From contig JAUIRK010000693.1 in the NCBI GenBank assembly GCA_030549495.1, forward strand, positions 177,470 to 241,469: DNA of 64,000 nt, in the 5' to 3' direction. A model generated the notes under the pieces. The model did no database searches. It was not told the DNA's origin and saw only the letters and a list, made by a program, of their open reading frames with translations. Below, in pieces: positions 1 through 12,240 of the stretch (its first letter is position 1; each line of letters opens with the position of its first letter). This DNA comes from Nectonema munidae. Its lineage: Eukaryota > Nematomorpha > Nectonematoida > Nectonematidae. The position numbers and the translations under genes are program-made.

Positions 1-893
1 GCTAAGAGACTTTACTTCTTACAAAGCTTAAGGAGATGGCCTTTTTTTTGTTTTGTATTATTTAGACTATCAGCTTATAAAGTTGGGTCATCATCAAGAG
101 CAACGCTCAGAAAATTTCCATCGGTAAAAAGGTGGGAGAAAGTACTTCATAAGAGATCTGTGTCTAAGACTTAGTCACCTTTCAATGATGAACAGATGTA
201 ATGATCCTCTCACCACAGAATAAAAGGAACTTATTTCATTTTACGGGTCCAAAAGATATACCTGAGATTGTTCCTCTTCTCGTGGATATTGTTTGTTTCT
301 ACTTGTAGAAAAAGAGAGGAAAAGAAATGGCAACATGAAAAGGCTATATGTAAGAACAATAATTTTAAATTGTGAATTTAATTTTGTCTTTTTTTATGTA
401 ACTATAAAATTAAATATTTTTAAGTTTTTTGCTAATTAATTTTTATTATTGTTTTTATTATGAATAAAGTTATAATGTGAAAAGAAATTTAGTTACTTTC
501 TTTAGATGGGTTAAAGATCTACAGAGAAAAAATATAATTATTCACTATCAGTTTTTATTTTTGAAAAATTTGTTGTTTTTTGAAAATTTACATTATAATT
601 TTAACATAGGTTTTATATAAGATAGTCGACGTAAATTTAGTTTGAAAATTACCATTGACGTAAAACTCCCGTTCCGTCTTGCGAAGGTTAAATATATAAT
701 AAGGCTGGCAAGTTGTCTCCCCGGAGGTCTTGCCAGACCTCTGATACTTCAAATTTTTTAATTTTCATTATTTATTAGCTTTTTTTTCAGCATCAAAGAC
801 CTCAAAAATATCATTTGGTTGGCCAAACCGGTCCTAGTCTAACGTAACCCCCTTTCTGATAGACAATAAAAAAAGGAAAATGAAAAATATTAC
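1..893. other. AT-rich intron sequence, nothing recognised
   Basis: This stretch lies beyond the third EB1 exon and is read as the next EB1 intron, because the EB homology domain and acidic tail are not found here. I looked on the minus strand for the conserved C-terminal EB homology core and did not see it. A short palindrome-like GGTCTTGCCAGACC core occurs near 726-740, with a similar string near 7583-7596; no element boundaries could be drawn. Confidence 0.5.
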
Positions 894-1107
894 TGGCATG
901 AATAATATCACTTTTGTTGCAGCGAATATTAACGGAAGCAAGGCCTTTGGAAGCCGAGTCCATTGCTCCCAAAAGAACTCCGTCTCTAGCGGCTTCCGCG
1001 TCATATGGCTGGCCATCGTAGTTGGCATCGAAAAACTTTTTGAACCACTGCAAAAATTCAAAATTGTCCTGAAATTTGCCTTTCACCAACTTGTCAATGG
1101 GAATAAC
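894..1107 (-). CDS. MAPRE: EB1/MAPRE coding exon 3
   Basis: The exon opens after a CAG acceptor with [13 protein letters not shown] and encodes the end of the CH domain ([17 protein letters not shown]), then a linker beginning [11 protein letters not shown]. The donor GTAATA directly after base 894 is the best fit. The linker end is less certain than the CH part because linkers are poorly conserved; an earlier donor cannot be excluded. Confidence 0.88.
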
Positions 1108-4100
1108 CTGGTAAGAATACAAAAGACTTTGACGTGAAGGTGAATGAAAATTGCAGGACTCATTGCAATCCATGTAAAGAGATGGAGATAATAAAATAGT
1201 CAGTTCTAAAAAATAAACGCCATCTTTGTGGGGTATCAGGACCAGGTTTGTGGAGTCAGATTCTGGAAAGGCGCACCTTTTGAGGAGCCAGAATATTATT
1301 GAAATTCGGACTAGGATTTCATAAATAGTTATATTCATATATGTTAGATTAAAAAATAAATTCATAATTGAATAAAATTAATAAACTCTTTATTTTACCT
1401 TAGAATTAGTTTGTAAAGGAGCAAAGCTCAGTTTAGGCGTAGGAAGTTTTTAGCACAATTTTTTACCTTTGAAAAAAATGAGGGTAAATTCAGTTTATGA
1501 ATAATCGTATTGTGTTGTCCTAGATAAAAAAGTTAGACAGTAGTTTGAAAATCTTTTGGAAGACAATGCAAGAAAGACACAAAACTTCAAATACAAACCA
1601 ATAGAACATTTTAATAAAGTAAGTAGAAATAAAATATATCAAATATTTTGTTTGCAATATGAAGCAGAAATGTCTACAATTCTGAAAATCTTTCAATTAC
1701 TATCTAAAATTGGCATTAGCAAACGACCTTGAAATATGGTACATGCCATCATCACACTTCTTGGAGATTTATAACATTTGAAACAGAAAAGTTGATGCAC
1801 CATAATCATAAATTTTTAAAGTCAAAGTCACAAAATTGCAAATAGGTGGAGTATTAATGTTAAAAAAATGCATAAATGGAATTGCAGTCTCAAAAATAAC
1901 AAATAGGGGGAATCGGAGTCATCTCTGCATGAAAATAAAAGCAAAAAGTGAAAATAGGAAAAATGATGGTAAATGTTGATGAAGCTGGAGAATTTAAGTG
2001 TGATGATGTTTTTACCTTTTCAACGCCCAACTTCTTGAAACCCAACTGTAAGAATTTGAAATTGGCGATGTATTCATGCTCAAGCGTTGCATTGAATTTG
2101 ATCTTCCTCAAATTTATCGAATCTAAAAATAGAATGAAATCCAGGATAATAAAAAAAAGAATGAACAGCAGCGTTATCTAAAAACAAAATAATTTTTCGT
2201 TTTGCATGTCATCCAGGCTTTTTTTTGAACTAGTGGTCCCGACACTGGGATATTTGCTGACATTGCTTTTTGAAACCATTGCCAAAAACAACTTGATCAA
2301 TTTTTTCATTCATTGAATTAATGCAAACTCTTTTTCTATCAGAGTTGATGTTTCTTTATAAATTTTAAGATCATTTTTTCTTTTTGAACCGTGGTTTTTC
2401 CAATATTAAAAATTTCAGTAGTTTTCTTTGACTTTTTCCTTCATTACATTTAGGTAATTTAATTTTTTAGATAAAGAAATTTTGTTGTGCTTTTGTGACC
2501 TTATGTAAAATTTAATATCTCTAAAGACATATTTGTAAAGATCTAGTAATCTATATGATTTTTTTAAATCATAAATGTCAATAAATGTAATCAATTTAAG
2601 TAAAAAAAGTGAATATTTAAGTTAATAAATAACATATTTTTAAAGTTGGATTTTTAAACTAGCTTTAATAGCACTTTCAAATATCAAAAAAAATTATTTG
2701 CAATAAATTCTATTTAAGTCAAAGTTTCAGAAATCACAACTTAATAAAAATCAATTAATCTCATATTTATTTTTAAAAAAGTTCCTAATATTTTAGCAAT
2801 TGAGAAAAAATAATTTATTTAAAAAAAGTAACATAAATTATGTTGAACTTGAAGAAGAATTTAATCTAAATTTTTTATAAAACGGCACTAGAATTTTATA
2901 AAACTTTTGAAATTTTAATGCAAAAAATTACGTACAGTTAGATCCAAACTTGACATTTATGTTTGAAAGTAATATAAAAAAATTATGAGAGAGAAAGACA
3001 ATGATTATAATATAACAATTTAACAAAAAAAGTATAGAAAGTAAAAACAGGTGTTCACTAAGGTTTTTACAACAATTCGCTCAGACGTAAAACAATGTAA
3101 AATACACATGTGCTTTAAATGTAAGAGAAATAACTATGCATGAATGTGCTCAGAGCAAACACATTTCTTGCTATGCACGGGCTTAAGGCAATTTCACAAG
3201 TCAATTACGAAGCAATGATAGCTCCTTCTATCTGGACACTTTTGTCTTCTGGATACTATTCTCCGGTTAGCGTTTATGTGTGCGGTCGAAGTAGCGAGCA
3301 TAGAGGCGTTGGATATACAGACATATGTGTCACAACAGCGCAAAATAAAACTTCTTTTAATTGGTCTACATAGAGAGAGGTGGTCGAGCTACAGAGTGGT
3401 CGAAATAAGAGGTTTAACTGCATTTCGTATATATTTGATTTGTGCGCTTTATACTTAGGATCAATGTCCAATTAAAATATTATTATTGGTTATTGCCATT
3501 ATTGTTGTTACTACTGTCAAACTATGCTCTTTCAAAAAGATATGAGAGAGTAGGCGAACTGCTTCAGCACGTTAAATGCCGATTGAATGTGACGAGATTA
3601 TTTCCAATTTACTAAGACTTCAATGCGGTCACTGGCAGAAAATTATTGTTCACCCCAGTTCCAACAGAAGGAACAGCTAAAAGGAGTATGGGATATTCGC
3701 ATATCACAAGTTAGTTTATAATTCCAAACACACTTTAGTCTGCTAGAACAGGCCTGCAATTAGCAATGAATTGAAGAGAAACAAAATATATGCCCAGACC
3801 CCGCAAATTTATTCGGATCCATGACTCTGACACATAAAAAAATATATACGTCACTTTTTATGTAGCACAGATATGTTTGGGGTTCTATGAAAAATTCAGA
3901 GTATTAAATGTTAAGCATACATTCTCAAAGTTAGTATAAACTTCTAAAAAATAGTTCTCAGCTCATGTAGATTCCTATTTTATTATATAATAGCAAGGTT
4001 CATCCTTTGGGCCTAAACGCTTGGGACTCCATAGACTATAAAACATAAAGTACAAAAAATAAATTACACTACGATCATATAAAAGTATCAGATCTTCTAA

Positions 4101-7100
4101 ATATTTCTGAACCAAAAAGGGTTCTGTGTCTGAAAAGTTTGACAAACCTTGATGTTGGCATACACACCCATAAATAACACATATTCATTTCAAATGCCCC
4201 TGCATCGTAACTATAGCTTCTCACTTCATGAGATTTTTCTAGGGAAATAGAATAAAGATTAAACACCAAAATGAAAAGTAAAACTAATCTTTATTTAGGA
4301 AATAATTTTTCAAAAAAGCTAGAGCGTTGACTGGCTCTATTTTTAAGGTTGATTTAAAAATGATATATTAAATTTATTACAACAGCGGCCCTCAACATCT
4401 TGTTTTGCAGCCTACATAACAAAGTTGCGAAAAACAGGTTTAAAATATCATCATATTCTAGCTAGTCAAAATTTAGCAAATTTATTGATTTATTATTTGT
4501 GAATAATCGGATTTGTTAATTTTATGATATAGTATGTGCAGCAATTTGGATTCCGTTTAAGTGACTAGAAGCATATTTCAGAGATAAAAACCGATTTTAT
4601 GCATTTGGTGCGGTCCTTTAGTGCACTCTTGGTTCCTAATTTGGTCCTTTGTTAAAGAAGGTTGAGAACCACTGGGTTAGAATTTTGAATTATATTAAAC
4701 ATTTTAAACTTACCCCTGCTTTTCAATGCAACCTCATATATTTAAAGCAAACGAATTCAATTTCCTGGGACAAACCAACGTCAAAGAACAAATTTTCTTC
4801 GTAGTATAACACAAAAAATGTTGATGTTAGTGTATCATGTGAAAGATGTAATCCATTTTTAAACGGCGACAGCTAAAATGTCTTTAATGGCAAAGAATAA
4901 GCTGAGTGCATACACTTGTGTACATAAGTATTAGGAATACAGATGAGTGTTTGTATATAACGAATACCAACAATTTATGTGTAAGCAGACATCACTAAAT
5001 CTCAAAGTTTATTCTGGCGAGTGCAAAATCATTTGATGGTGTTATACCATAGCAATATTTCTCAAATTTTTTCTTTATATATATAGGCTACTACACTGCA
5101 CAATCGGTGTATGAATTTATCTCCAATAGAAAGAGACATAGCTTGATTGCATGGAGTCGGCATCGAGCGTTCTAAAGCCATGGAGTGGAAGTCGCGGTGC
5201 ATTACTGAATGCTCTAACTCTGCCATAAATCCTTAAATTCTAGAGAAGAAATGATCCCTCCGTGTCTTTTACGCTGATGAAATGTACGCAGTCATTAACT
5301 CTTCTAGACATGGGTTTTTCAAATTTAATATTCTGTTTGATGCAATTTTTGAAGACGATATTGATTTTGTAGGTCATGGATGTCGTCCGGTCATGCATAA
5401 AAGTGCTATATATAAATGAACTCTTGAGAATATAAATTTGCATTAAAATAATTGAATTGATAAAGTAATAATAAAGATGGGAAAGCCATGTCCATAACAA
5501 TAATAATAATAATAAGTGCTTAATTATCATCACAAAAGCAGATGTAAAAGAATTTCGAATTGAAATGCGATAAGGCAGGCCCCGTTCCCAATGAAAAAGA
5601 AGATTTCTTTCAATGAAAGATATCATCATCATGTTACATGCAAGAATGATGAATACATTGATATGAAGAACAGAGTTTAAAAGGACACACGCACTATTAT
5701 AAAAAGCGATGATAATAAAAATAATGAAGATGGCAGAATTATTGATGTATGATGAGAAGGAACAAGAGACGCGCACAATTATTGAGTGTCGATTCTAAAA
5801 AAAAGTATTTAAAAAAGGCGACCACCATCTCTTTTTGTAAAAAACAAATACAATTCCAACGCTGTGCACAATTGTTTACACAGCAAGAATAATACACACC
5901 TTTATCACACGAATCAACTTTTAATTATATTACCATTTTATTAGGAAGGCGAGTGCTCATTGTATTGTAGCAGCAACGACTTGAATGAATGAGTTTTCAC
6001 AAAACATACTCACACCACCGGCCTATTCATTGTGTTTCAAGCTGAACTTTCCACAAATCTATCAACAAGGAGGCCGTAAATGAGTGTAAAAGAAGCAAGG
6101 ATTCCAACATGTCGCGTGTACAACTTTGGAAACATGAAGGTTTCGATATATATTTACAGATTTTTAACCAAATACTTCATTCCAAGATGAAAACCTCTAT
6201 ATTGAACTTTGACCAGAAGAGGTACTTATCAAAAAGAGAGGTTACTTCTTTAGGTTACTCGAAGAGATTCATTCCATAAAAAAATCATGCTCTGGATACA
6301 GAGGTTACCCAACTTAATGTTCTATAGGACCCCAACAGCTTATTATTTAAACAATTTAGGAACCATAGTGACGTGAGCAAAGTGCTTTTGCAAAAACATC
6401 TACATACCATGGGAAAAGTTATTTTGTAGTTTCAAGACTAGCAATTGACCAATGACCACGTGTAGCATATGCTCTCCCAGGACATAGACACATGTTTTAG
6501 AAAATCATTTTTATATACCCATTTAAATTTCACAAAGGGGTGCGTAGTTGTTCGAATTAAAAAAAGTAAATATTGGATATTATAATTCTGCTATTTATCT
6601 TGAAATGTTTGGCGTATATCAAACAGGTATTTGATGACATTTATGCTCTTTTTGACGTTTGACTTGGGCTTAATTTCCGTCGACTCAGTTGAAACAATTA
6701 CGGATCACTATCTGATGGATCGTAATCAATGCTATAAGAGTCAGACCCAAGAAGTAGAGTCTGGTCAGCTATCAATTCCTCAAACAACGAGGCTGTATCA
6801 ACATTATCATTTCACCTGTTTTCATTATCCGATTCTACCGTTTCCTAGCTTGTGATGTTTACAATGATTATAAAATAATTTTGTAAATCTAAGAAAAAAA
6901 GTCCGAAAAACAAAGGCTTAAGTTCCCTAAAACGCCTGTGAAAATACGAAAACAAAAATATAAAAAAATTATAGAAAAATACTTTTACCATTTAAAAAAA
7001 ACACATTTCTAACTCAAAAATACTTGGGGGGGGGGAGATCAGATGGACTCCAATCTCCATTTTTTGAGAAAGGCAGAAGAGGAAAACTTAACCAACTATA

Positions 7101-8305
7101 TAGGTGAAAGGGCCTTTTATAGTCACTGCCTGTGAAATTTTGACAAAAAATAAAAAGTATCCAGAGGGTTTACCCCTACTCTAAACAATACCAAAAGAGT
7201 AGGAACTTTTTCAATTATTTTTTCACGTGGTTTTAGGACTTGCACGAATTGATCTTCACTTGGCGATATTGTGCTTGTTAAAATAATATGTCGAAGCGAT
7301 CAATGTTGTGTGATTATAAACTAAAAAGTCTGTATGTGTTTGCGTGATAATTTGTAGGGATATCTATATTTCTAGTTGCGTGTTTGTTATGTTTTTTTAG
7401 AATTACAATTTATATATATCGTTAAAAATTACCGAAATTTGTGGTTGAACATTTTTATATTCTTTCAGTTCAATCTTTTTGAACCCCGGTAAAAACTCAT
7501 TTGTTTCAGCCACTATTTTAGCCCAGTTGTGGGAAGCGTTGTGTACTTTATATACGATTGATTGATTTTTTTTTTCTTTCGTGGTCTTGCCAGACCAGCA
7601 ATCATTGAGGACTCGATTCACGATGGCGCGATCCTATCATATGTTTAAATATGCAAGATAATTTTCCCTCGGATGCCATACCGAAGATAACAAATAAATA
7701 TAACTTAAATTCAGACAGTTTGCAAACATTTAATTTTTTACAGTTACAACACAAGTGTATTATTCAATAAAAATGCAATATTTTCAAATATGCGAGTCAA
7801 AACATAAAAATATCCAATCTTTAATAAAGTTTATTGTTTATACTGCAGACAAATAAAATGTTAAAATTACGTAAATAGTTCCGGTATAAGATCTAACTTC
7901 TAAAAAATTTAAAAAATACATTTCAAAACTACTTTGTAAGGGGTGTGAGTAAAGTTGGTTAGATGTTGGGTTTCGTTAACTCAAGGTCATGGGTTCGATA
8001 CAGCATGAAGCCTACTTTCCTCATAGCTCAATACAAGCGGGGAAATTGTGCCTTCTTGATGAAAACACACCACGCCACCTTTACCTCTACTCAGAAGTGC
8101 AATTGTTAAAAGTTTCAAGTAAAAAATAATTTAACATTGTACTTGGAAAAAGCATGTCAAAGAAATTGCAATATGCAGCTCCAGTACACATCTGCTCAAT
8201 TTTGTTGAAAGAACTTGAAAGACAGCTGTTGATCCAAGAAAGCATTTCATTTCGACTCAAGTTATCTGTTGTGCTACTAGTATTAAAAACATTCACGGCA
8301 GCCAT
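894..8305 (-). CDS. MAPRE: EB1/MAPRE microtubule plus-end-binding protein, 5' three exons
   Basis: EB-family proteins track growing microtubule plus ends through an N-terminal calponin-homology (CH) domain and recruit partners through a C-terminal EB homology domain. Three coding exons are seen, 8305-8143, 2122-2016 and 1107-894. They join in phase (exon 1 ends with one base of a codon, exon 2 supplies two and ends in phase 0) and have GT/AG borders. The product begins [20 protein letters not shown] and carries the family hallmarks [37 protein letters not shown] and [20 protein letters not shown], matching vertebrate EB1 almost residue for residue. That is the full CH domain (about residues 1-130) plus the start of the linker. 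The C-terminal coiled coil and tail must lie left of the window, so the gene is partial. Intron 1 is 6.0 kb and holds a hAT MITE and a SINE. Confidence 0.95.
1108..2015 (-). other. EB1 intron 2
   Basis: This is AT-rich intron sequence between the GTAAAA donor after base 2016 and the CAG acceptor before base 1107. I see no element with recognisable ends in it. Confidence 0.7.
2016..2122 (-). CDS. MAPRE: EB1/MAPRE coding exon 2
   Basis: The exon is 107 nt: two bases completing an Asn codon, then [20 protein letters not shown] and onward to GFKKLGVEK. The acceptor is a T-rich TTTTTAG and the donor is GAAAAG/GTAAAA. It matches the EB1 segment around [23 protein letters not shown]. Confidence 0.93.
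4383..4674. mobile_element. hAT-type nonautonomous element (MITE)
   Basis: The left end reads CAGCGGCCCTCAACATCTT and the right end, reversed, reads CAGTGGTTCTCAACCTTCTT, a typical hAT terminal pair. The interior has no transposase. I could not find a clean 8-bp target duplication (TATTACAA against GGTTAGAA), so the copy is probably old. It sits in EB1 intron 1. Confidence 0.65.
7939..8092 (+). repeat. tRNA-derived SINE, copy 1
   Basis: The head resembles an RNA polymerase III A box (GTGAGTAAAGTTGGTTAGA) and a B box is present (GGGTTCGATAC at about 7991-8001). The body runs CTCATAGCTCAATACAAGCG through to TTGATGAAAACACACCAC, with a CTTTACCT-rich tail. The same body is found at 31861-32012 and, decayed, at 35671-35785. 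It ends about 50 bp from the EB1 exon 1 donor. Confidence 0.75.
8143..8305 (-). CDS. MAPRE: EB1/MAPRE first coding exon
   Basis: The ATG at 8305 starts [15 protein letters not shown], aligning with EB1 MAVNVYSTSVTSDN, so this start is secure. The exon encodes 54 residues ending at DMLFP plus one base, followed by the donor GTACAA. Reading past the donor gives a short unrelated tail that is not part of the protein. Confidence 0.95.
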
Positions 8306-9295
8306 TTTCCCCTTAAAAGTAGAAAATTCATAAAAATTAAGCTAAGCTCCCTTTTTTGACAAAGGTTTTTTTTAGCTCTAATCCTACGCTTTTGAACAAG
8401 GTTAGGTTCTTGTGATAAAAACTAGAAATTTGTAAAAATAAGTTTTCTAGATTCTACAATTCCTATTCTACAACTCTCTGTTAAAAATTTTCTACAATTT
8501 TAGTTCACTAAGGGTGTGGTGAGTTAAAATGAATGATAAGTATTGTCATTGGGAACAAAGTTTTCGATTGCAAAAGTAGGTAAGCTAATCCCGTTCTTTA
8601 TAAAGTGTTTGTAATAATCAACCAGTATTACTAAAATACTAAAGGCACAGGGTACATTTCTCGATCAGCAAGTTTTCGTTTATGAATTACAAAAAGAATG
8701 AAAATCAAACGATTTTTCTCCATTTAAAATTGTTAATCACAAAAATTTTAGGAGTTCCGTTTTATTCCATACAAAAATGTTAGATAAAGGAAAATATACC
8801 CAGGGTTCTCAGATACGTGGAACAGAGCAGGCATATGTTGTTGGGTTAGAAATGAAAGAAAGGGCTTACGCTAACAATTCTGATGGAAATGATTCTAATG
8901 TATTTTAGCACAGACTACTCAGTCTAAATTTACGAGATTTTCAGCCCAAATTATCTGGCTACTCATACACAGGCAATTGGCGACAAATTTAATTTTATTG
9001 AAAACTATTTTTTTCAAATATTTTCTTATTCAAAACAGACTGTGTGTTAAAGCGATTATATTCAGATTAAACGACAAAGTTTTTCTCGAGTTATAACTGC
9101 ATCAACTAACAATATATATTAAAAATTTTGTCAGATTATAGATATTGAAATTCAATTTTTATCAAAGAATATAAAGTTAGTATTTAGAAGTTAATTTAGT
9201 ATTATTAAAGGTATGAATTAACAGGATTTCAAAAGCTTGCAGTGGAATATTTGTCCCAAAAACTAATAATTCCAGTATAAGCTTTTTCGTTTTTC
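8306..9295. other. EB1 upstream region
   Basis: This AT-rich region upstream of the EB1 start should contain its 5' UTR and promoter. I cannot point to a specific core promoter element or another gene. Confidence 0.4.
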
Positions 9296-9303
9296 ATGCA
9301 AAC

Positions 9304-9588
9304 CAGGGCAGGATTAGCTTATACGCCAGTTACGCCATGCCGTAAGGCCCAAAGATCTGGAGGAGGGGGAAATTTTGGTATACATTATATTTTCAAATGC
9401 TGATAATTTGCAAAGGCGGCAGCACAGGCGCGTGAAAGAAAAGAAGCCAATTTTACAAATACGCTTCTTTACCGTTTCTAGGCCGAGCATGACTAAGAGG
9501 TATGTTTTTATTGCCTCAAAACCTGTTTTGTACGGTAGGGGAGAATTTTTTGTGGCGTAGGGCCCGATGAGACCTCAATCCTGCCCTG
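9304..9588. mobile_element. hAT MITE with perfect 8-bp target duplication
   Basis: The ends are CAGGGCAGGATT and AATCCTGCCCTG, a perfect 12-bp inverted repeat. The identical 8-mer ATGCAAAC flanks both sides (9296-9303 and 9589-9596). The interior has no transposase motif, so it is a nonautonomous hAT-superfamily element. The intact duplication suggests a fairly recent insertion. Confidence 0.92.
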
Positions 9589-9718
9589 ATGCAAACATAT
9601 CTATTTTCAGAGGAGTTGAATATTGATTATTTTAGCTTCTTCTTAGACAATTTTGGTATATTTTGTTAGAAGTAACACTACAATTATGGGATTATTGTTT
9701 AAACTAGTGATTAGAATT

Positions 9719-10097
9719 CATTGGTTCCCAAACTGTGGGCCATGGCCCCTGGGGCCATAATCTGAGGTTATGAATAAATAAAACCAGAGGAGTTTGGCGG
9801 GTAGATAGCCGGTAGAGGGAAGTCACCCTTCACACTGAGTAGAATTGTCTCTCAACTAGAGCATTTAATTGTTACAATGTTATCAAATTTGTAAGATTCA
9901 AAGATTAAATCACATAGGATTAATAAACGTTTTCCATCCAGTGGATTTTCGGTTTCCTTCTTTTTTTGCTTATGGTTATAATTGTTAGATACTAGTAGAC
10001 AGTCACGGGATTCACAGGCTATAATTGTTGTGGGGACCATAGACAAGAATCATGTATAAAAAGTGGCTAACGATCAGAAAAAGTTTGACAACCACTG
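9719..10097. mobile_element. hAT-type nonautonomous element
   Basis: The left end CATTGGTTCCCAAACTGTGG pairs with the reversed right end CAGTGGTTGTCAAACTTTTT. The flanks contain GATTAGAA and GATTAGAT, suggesting a worn 8-bp duplication, but the register is not exact. There are no coding remains. Confidence 0.6.
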
Positions 10098-10105
10098 GAT
10101 TAGAT

Positions 10106-11600
10106 GGTAGGAACCAGAATCTTAAAAATCAAGTATTTTCAACCAAAGGGATTGAAAATAAATAAACACACTTCTTGATATTTTTATTCCGAATCTTTAA
10201 AAAAATCAAAAATCAGCTTGAAAACTAAACATCAGTTGTTTTGACATTTTAAAGAATTTCTTTTAAAAAATTGATGATATCTTAGAGATAATTATATAGT
10301 ATAGTCAATTGTCATAAAACCGGTGGAATTCTATATTATACAATATCTAGATTTTTGGTCTCCTTAAATTTTACACAGTTTAGATATAAAATATATGAAT
10401 AGTTTGCCATTTTATTTCAAACATTTAGTGTCATCTATGTGTCTATAATAAAATAACTCATAAGCTATATTTAACAAACAGAACAGTTGGCATATTATGC
10501 AGGTTTAAAAAGATTATAACATTCCCGTGATAAAAATGTTAGAAATTGAAAGAGGCTTTCTTCAAGGGTAAACAGTTGATTCGATAAATGATTAAATTCA
10601 AATTAAATTTTTAAATCCGTTTCAATGTAGCATTTGTTTATGATAAACTTACATACACTTGAATAAATACTGAATGCGATAACTAAATGTGATTTAGGAT
10701 AGGAAATCAGCGTTTTTCAAAAATTGGCATCGTATAAAAATTTGGTATCTTCGCATCGCTGGCTTAAACGAAGGATACGTATCACCAAATGATGAGATAT
10801 AGACTAAGGAGGACGTCCATACTCAAAATGACGTTTGGGACATGACACACACCCAATACCAAAAATTTTAACGGTGAAAAAGCCTCCAAAAAATATACTA
10901 GAGGTTTTGTATATGAGGCAATCTCAATAAAATTTTTGTGCGGAAGAGAGATCAAGCATATTTATTGGGAAAAAAAATAAATACCGTTCTTCGTTTGTTT
11001 CCAAAATTATAAACATAAAACTAACATGCCTTTACTTTACAACATAAAGTTTTACATTAAAATTTCTATCTATTTTTGATCCATTGCGAAACTTTCAAAT
11101 CAGAGAAGATAATATAATCAAAAATGGTTAGCTAAATTTTTTATCATAAGTTAAAAGATAAGGCAAAAAATAATAAACGATAATTTATAAAACCATAGAT
11201 GACAATAACCTTATTGGTTCGCTCCACCTTTCGATATGAACGTAAAAATGGATTGCTATTATTAAACTTCATATGTAAATAAATTTCTTCTTCTTTATAA
11301 TATACATTATTATCTCCTATATTTTCATTAAATTCTCACCCACTCATTTCAATTTAATACATAAATATAGCTGTGTTTTTATATATGGTTATCAATATCG
11401 AGTTTCAGTTGCCTTTTCGTATATCATTATCACATTTCATGAATTTTTTTCTTGTGGTGTATATCAATTTAAAACTTTTAATTTAATCTCTAATTGTGCT
11501 CATTTGTGTGATTATGTGTCCCAAAATCAATATAGTAAATTAAATAAAAATTGAAGGATATTTAAAATTTACTTTGAAAAGATGATGATGATTGATAAAT
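10106..11600. other. Intergenic, nothing recognised
   Basis: AT-rich sequence between EB1 and GCNA. It is slightly richer in G and C near 10740-10860, but I see no splice-consistent exon or transposon termini. Confidence 0.4.
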
Positions 11601-11756
11601 AATTAAAAAAAACGTACAAAAATGGAAGTAACTTTTTTTAAAACTACTTGAATAAAACAGAGATAAAGATTTTTTAATAATTAAAAAATCGTAGAAAAAT
11701 GGAAGTAACTTTTTTTAAATCTACTTGAATAAAACGGAAATAATAAATAATTTTTT
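11601..11756. repeat. Tandem duplication, 78-bp unit
   Basis: Two adjacent copies share the core ATGGAAGTAACTTTTTTTAA followed by CTACTTGAATAAAAC, offset by 78 bp. There are few differences between copies. Confidence 0.85.
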
Positions 11757-12240
11757 TAAGTAATATTTTAATTTGAGTGAGGCTATAACGTACACCTTTT
11801 TACAAATGAAAATTAACTGTAAAATTATGATATCGCCTATTTTATTGAGAGAGAGAGAGAGAGAGAGAGAAAAATTTATTCAAAAAAAAAATTTTTACGG
11901 AAGGTTATTGAAGTGTGAAGTGCACACATATATATATATATTTATAATGATATATATATATTCACAAAATATAAAACATAATCACATAATTTACAATCCT
12001 GGAAAAAGCAATAGCAAAAAATCGCCATTAAGAAGACTTTTTAGAATGACCTAAAAATATTATAGAAGTATATAAATAAATGGCGTACAAACCAAATTGT
12101 CCAACAAAAAAAGATTAGTGGTTGAAGTCTAATTATTGATCCCTTTATCATTTGTTGGATTATTTATGGTGATATCACTATCATCTTCTTCTAAATAATG
12201 TCGTCATTTAGGACCCGTAGCCATTATAATTGTATTTTTT
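11757..12240. other. AT-rich with short microsatellites
   Basis: It contains a GA repeat (about 11847-11870) and interrupted TA repeats (about 11930-11960). An open frame across this block is made of these repeats and is not credible as a gene. Confidence 0.5.

Larger units (their letters stand above)
2123..8142 (-). other. EB1 intron 1, 6.0 kb
   Basis: This long intron holds the hAT MITE at 4383-4674 and the SINE at 7939-8092. The remainder is AT-rich. Open frames in it (for example 5240-5776, 6631-6855 and 7403-7621) show no motif or family resemblance I can name and are probably chance. A G-run lies at about 7025-7036. Confidence 0.6.

Noticed and set aside
726-740. Palindromic GGTCTTGCCAGACC also near 7583-7596
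   Set aside because: Short, with no shared flanks; probably chance or too decayed to define.
811-893. Extension of EB1 exon 3 to an in-frame stop at 811
   Set aside because: The sequence after base 894 is hydrophobic and unlike any EB1 linker; a donor GT stands at 893-892.
5240-5776. 178-residue hydrophobic open frame in EB1 intron 1
   Set aside because: Ile/Phe/Ser-rich translation of AT-rich DNA without family resemblance or splice support.
7403-7621. Minus-strand 72-residue open frame
   Set aside because: The composition looks somewhat protein-like, but I could not link it to a family or to splice sites; possibly an old transposase piece.
7939-8092. Possible tRNA gene (B box present)
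   Set aside because: No complete cloverleaf; the same body with tail occurs elsewhere, so it is a SINE.
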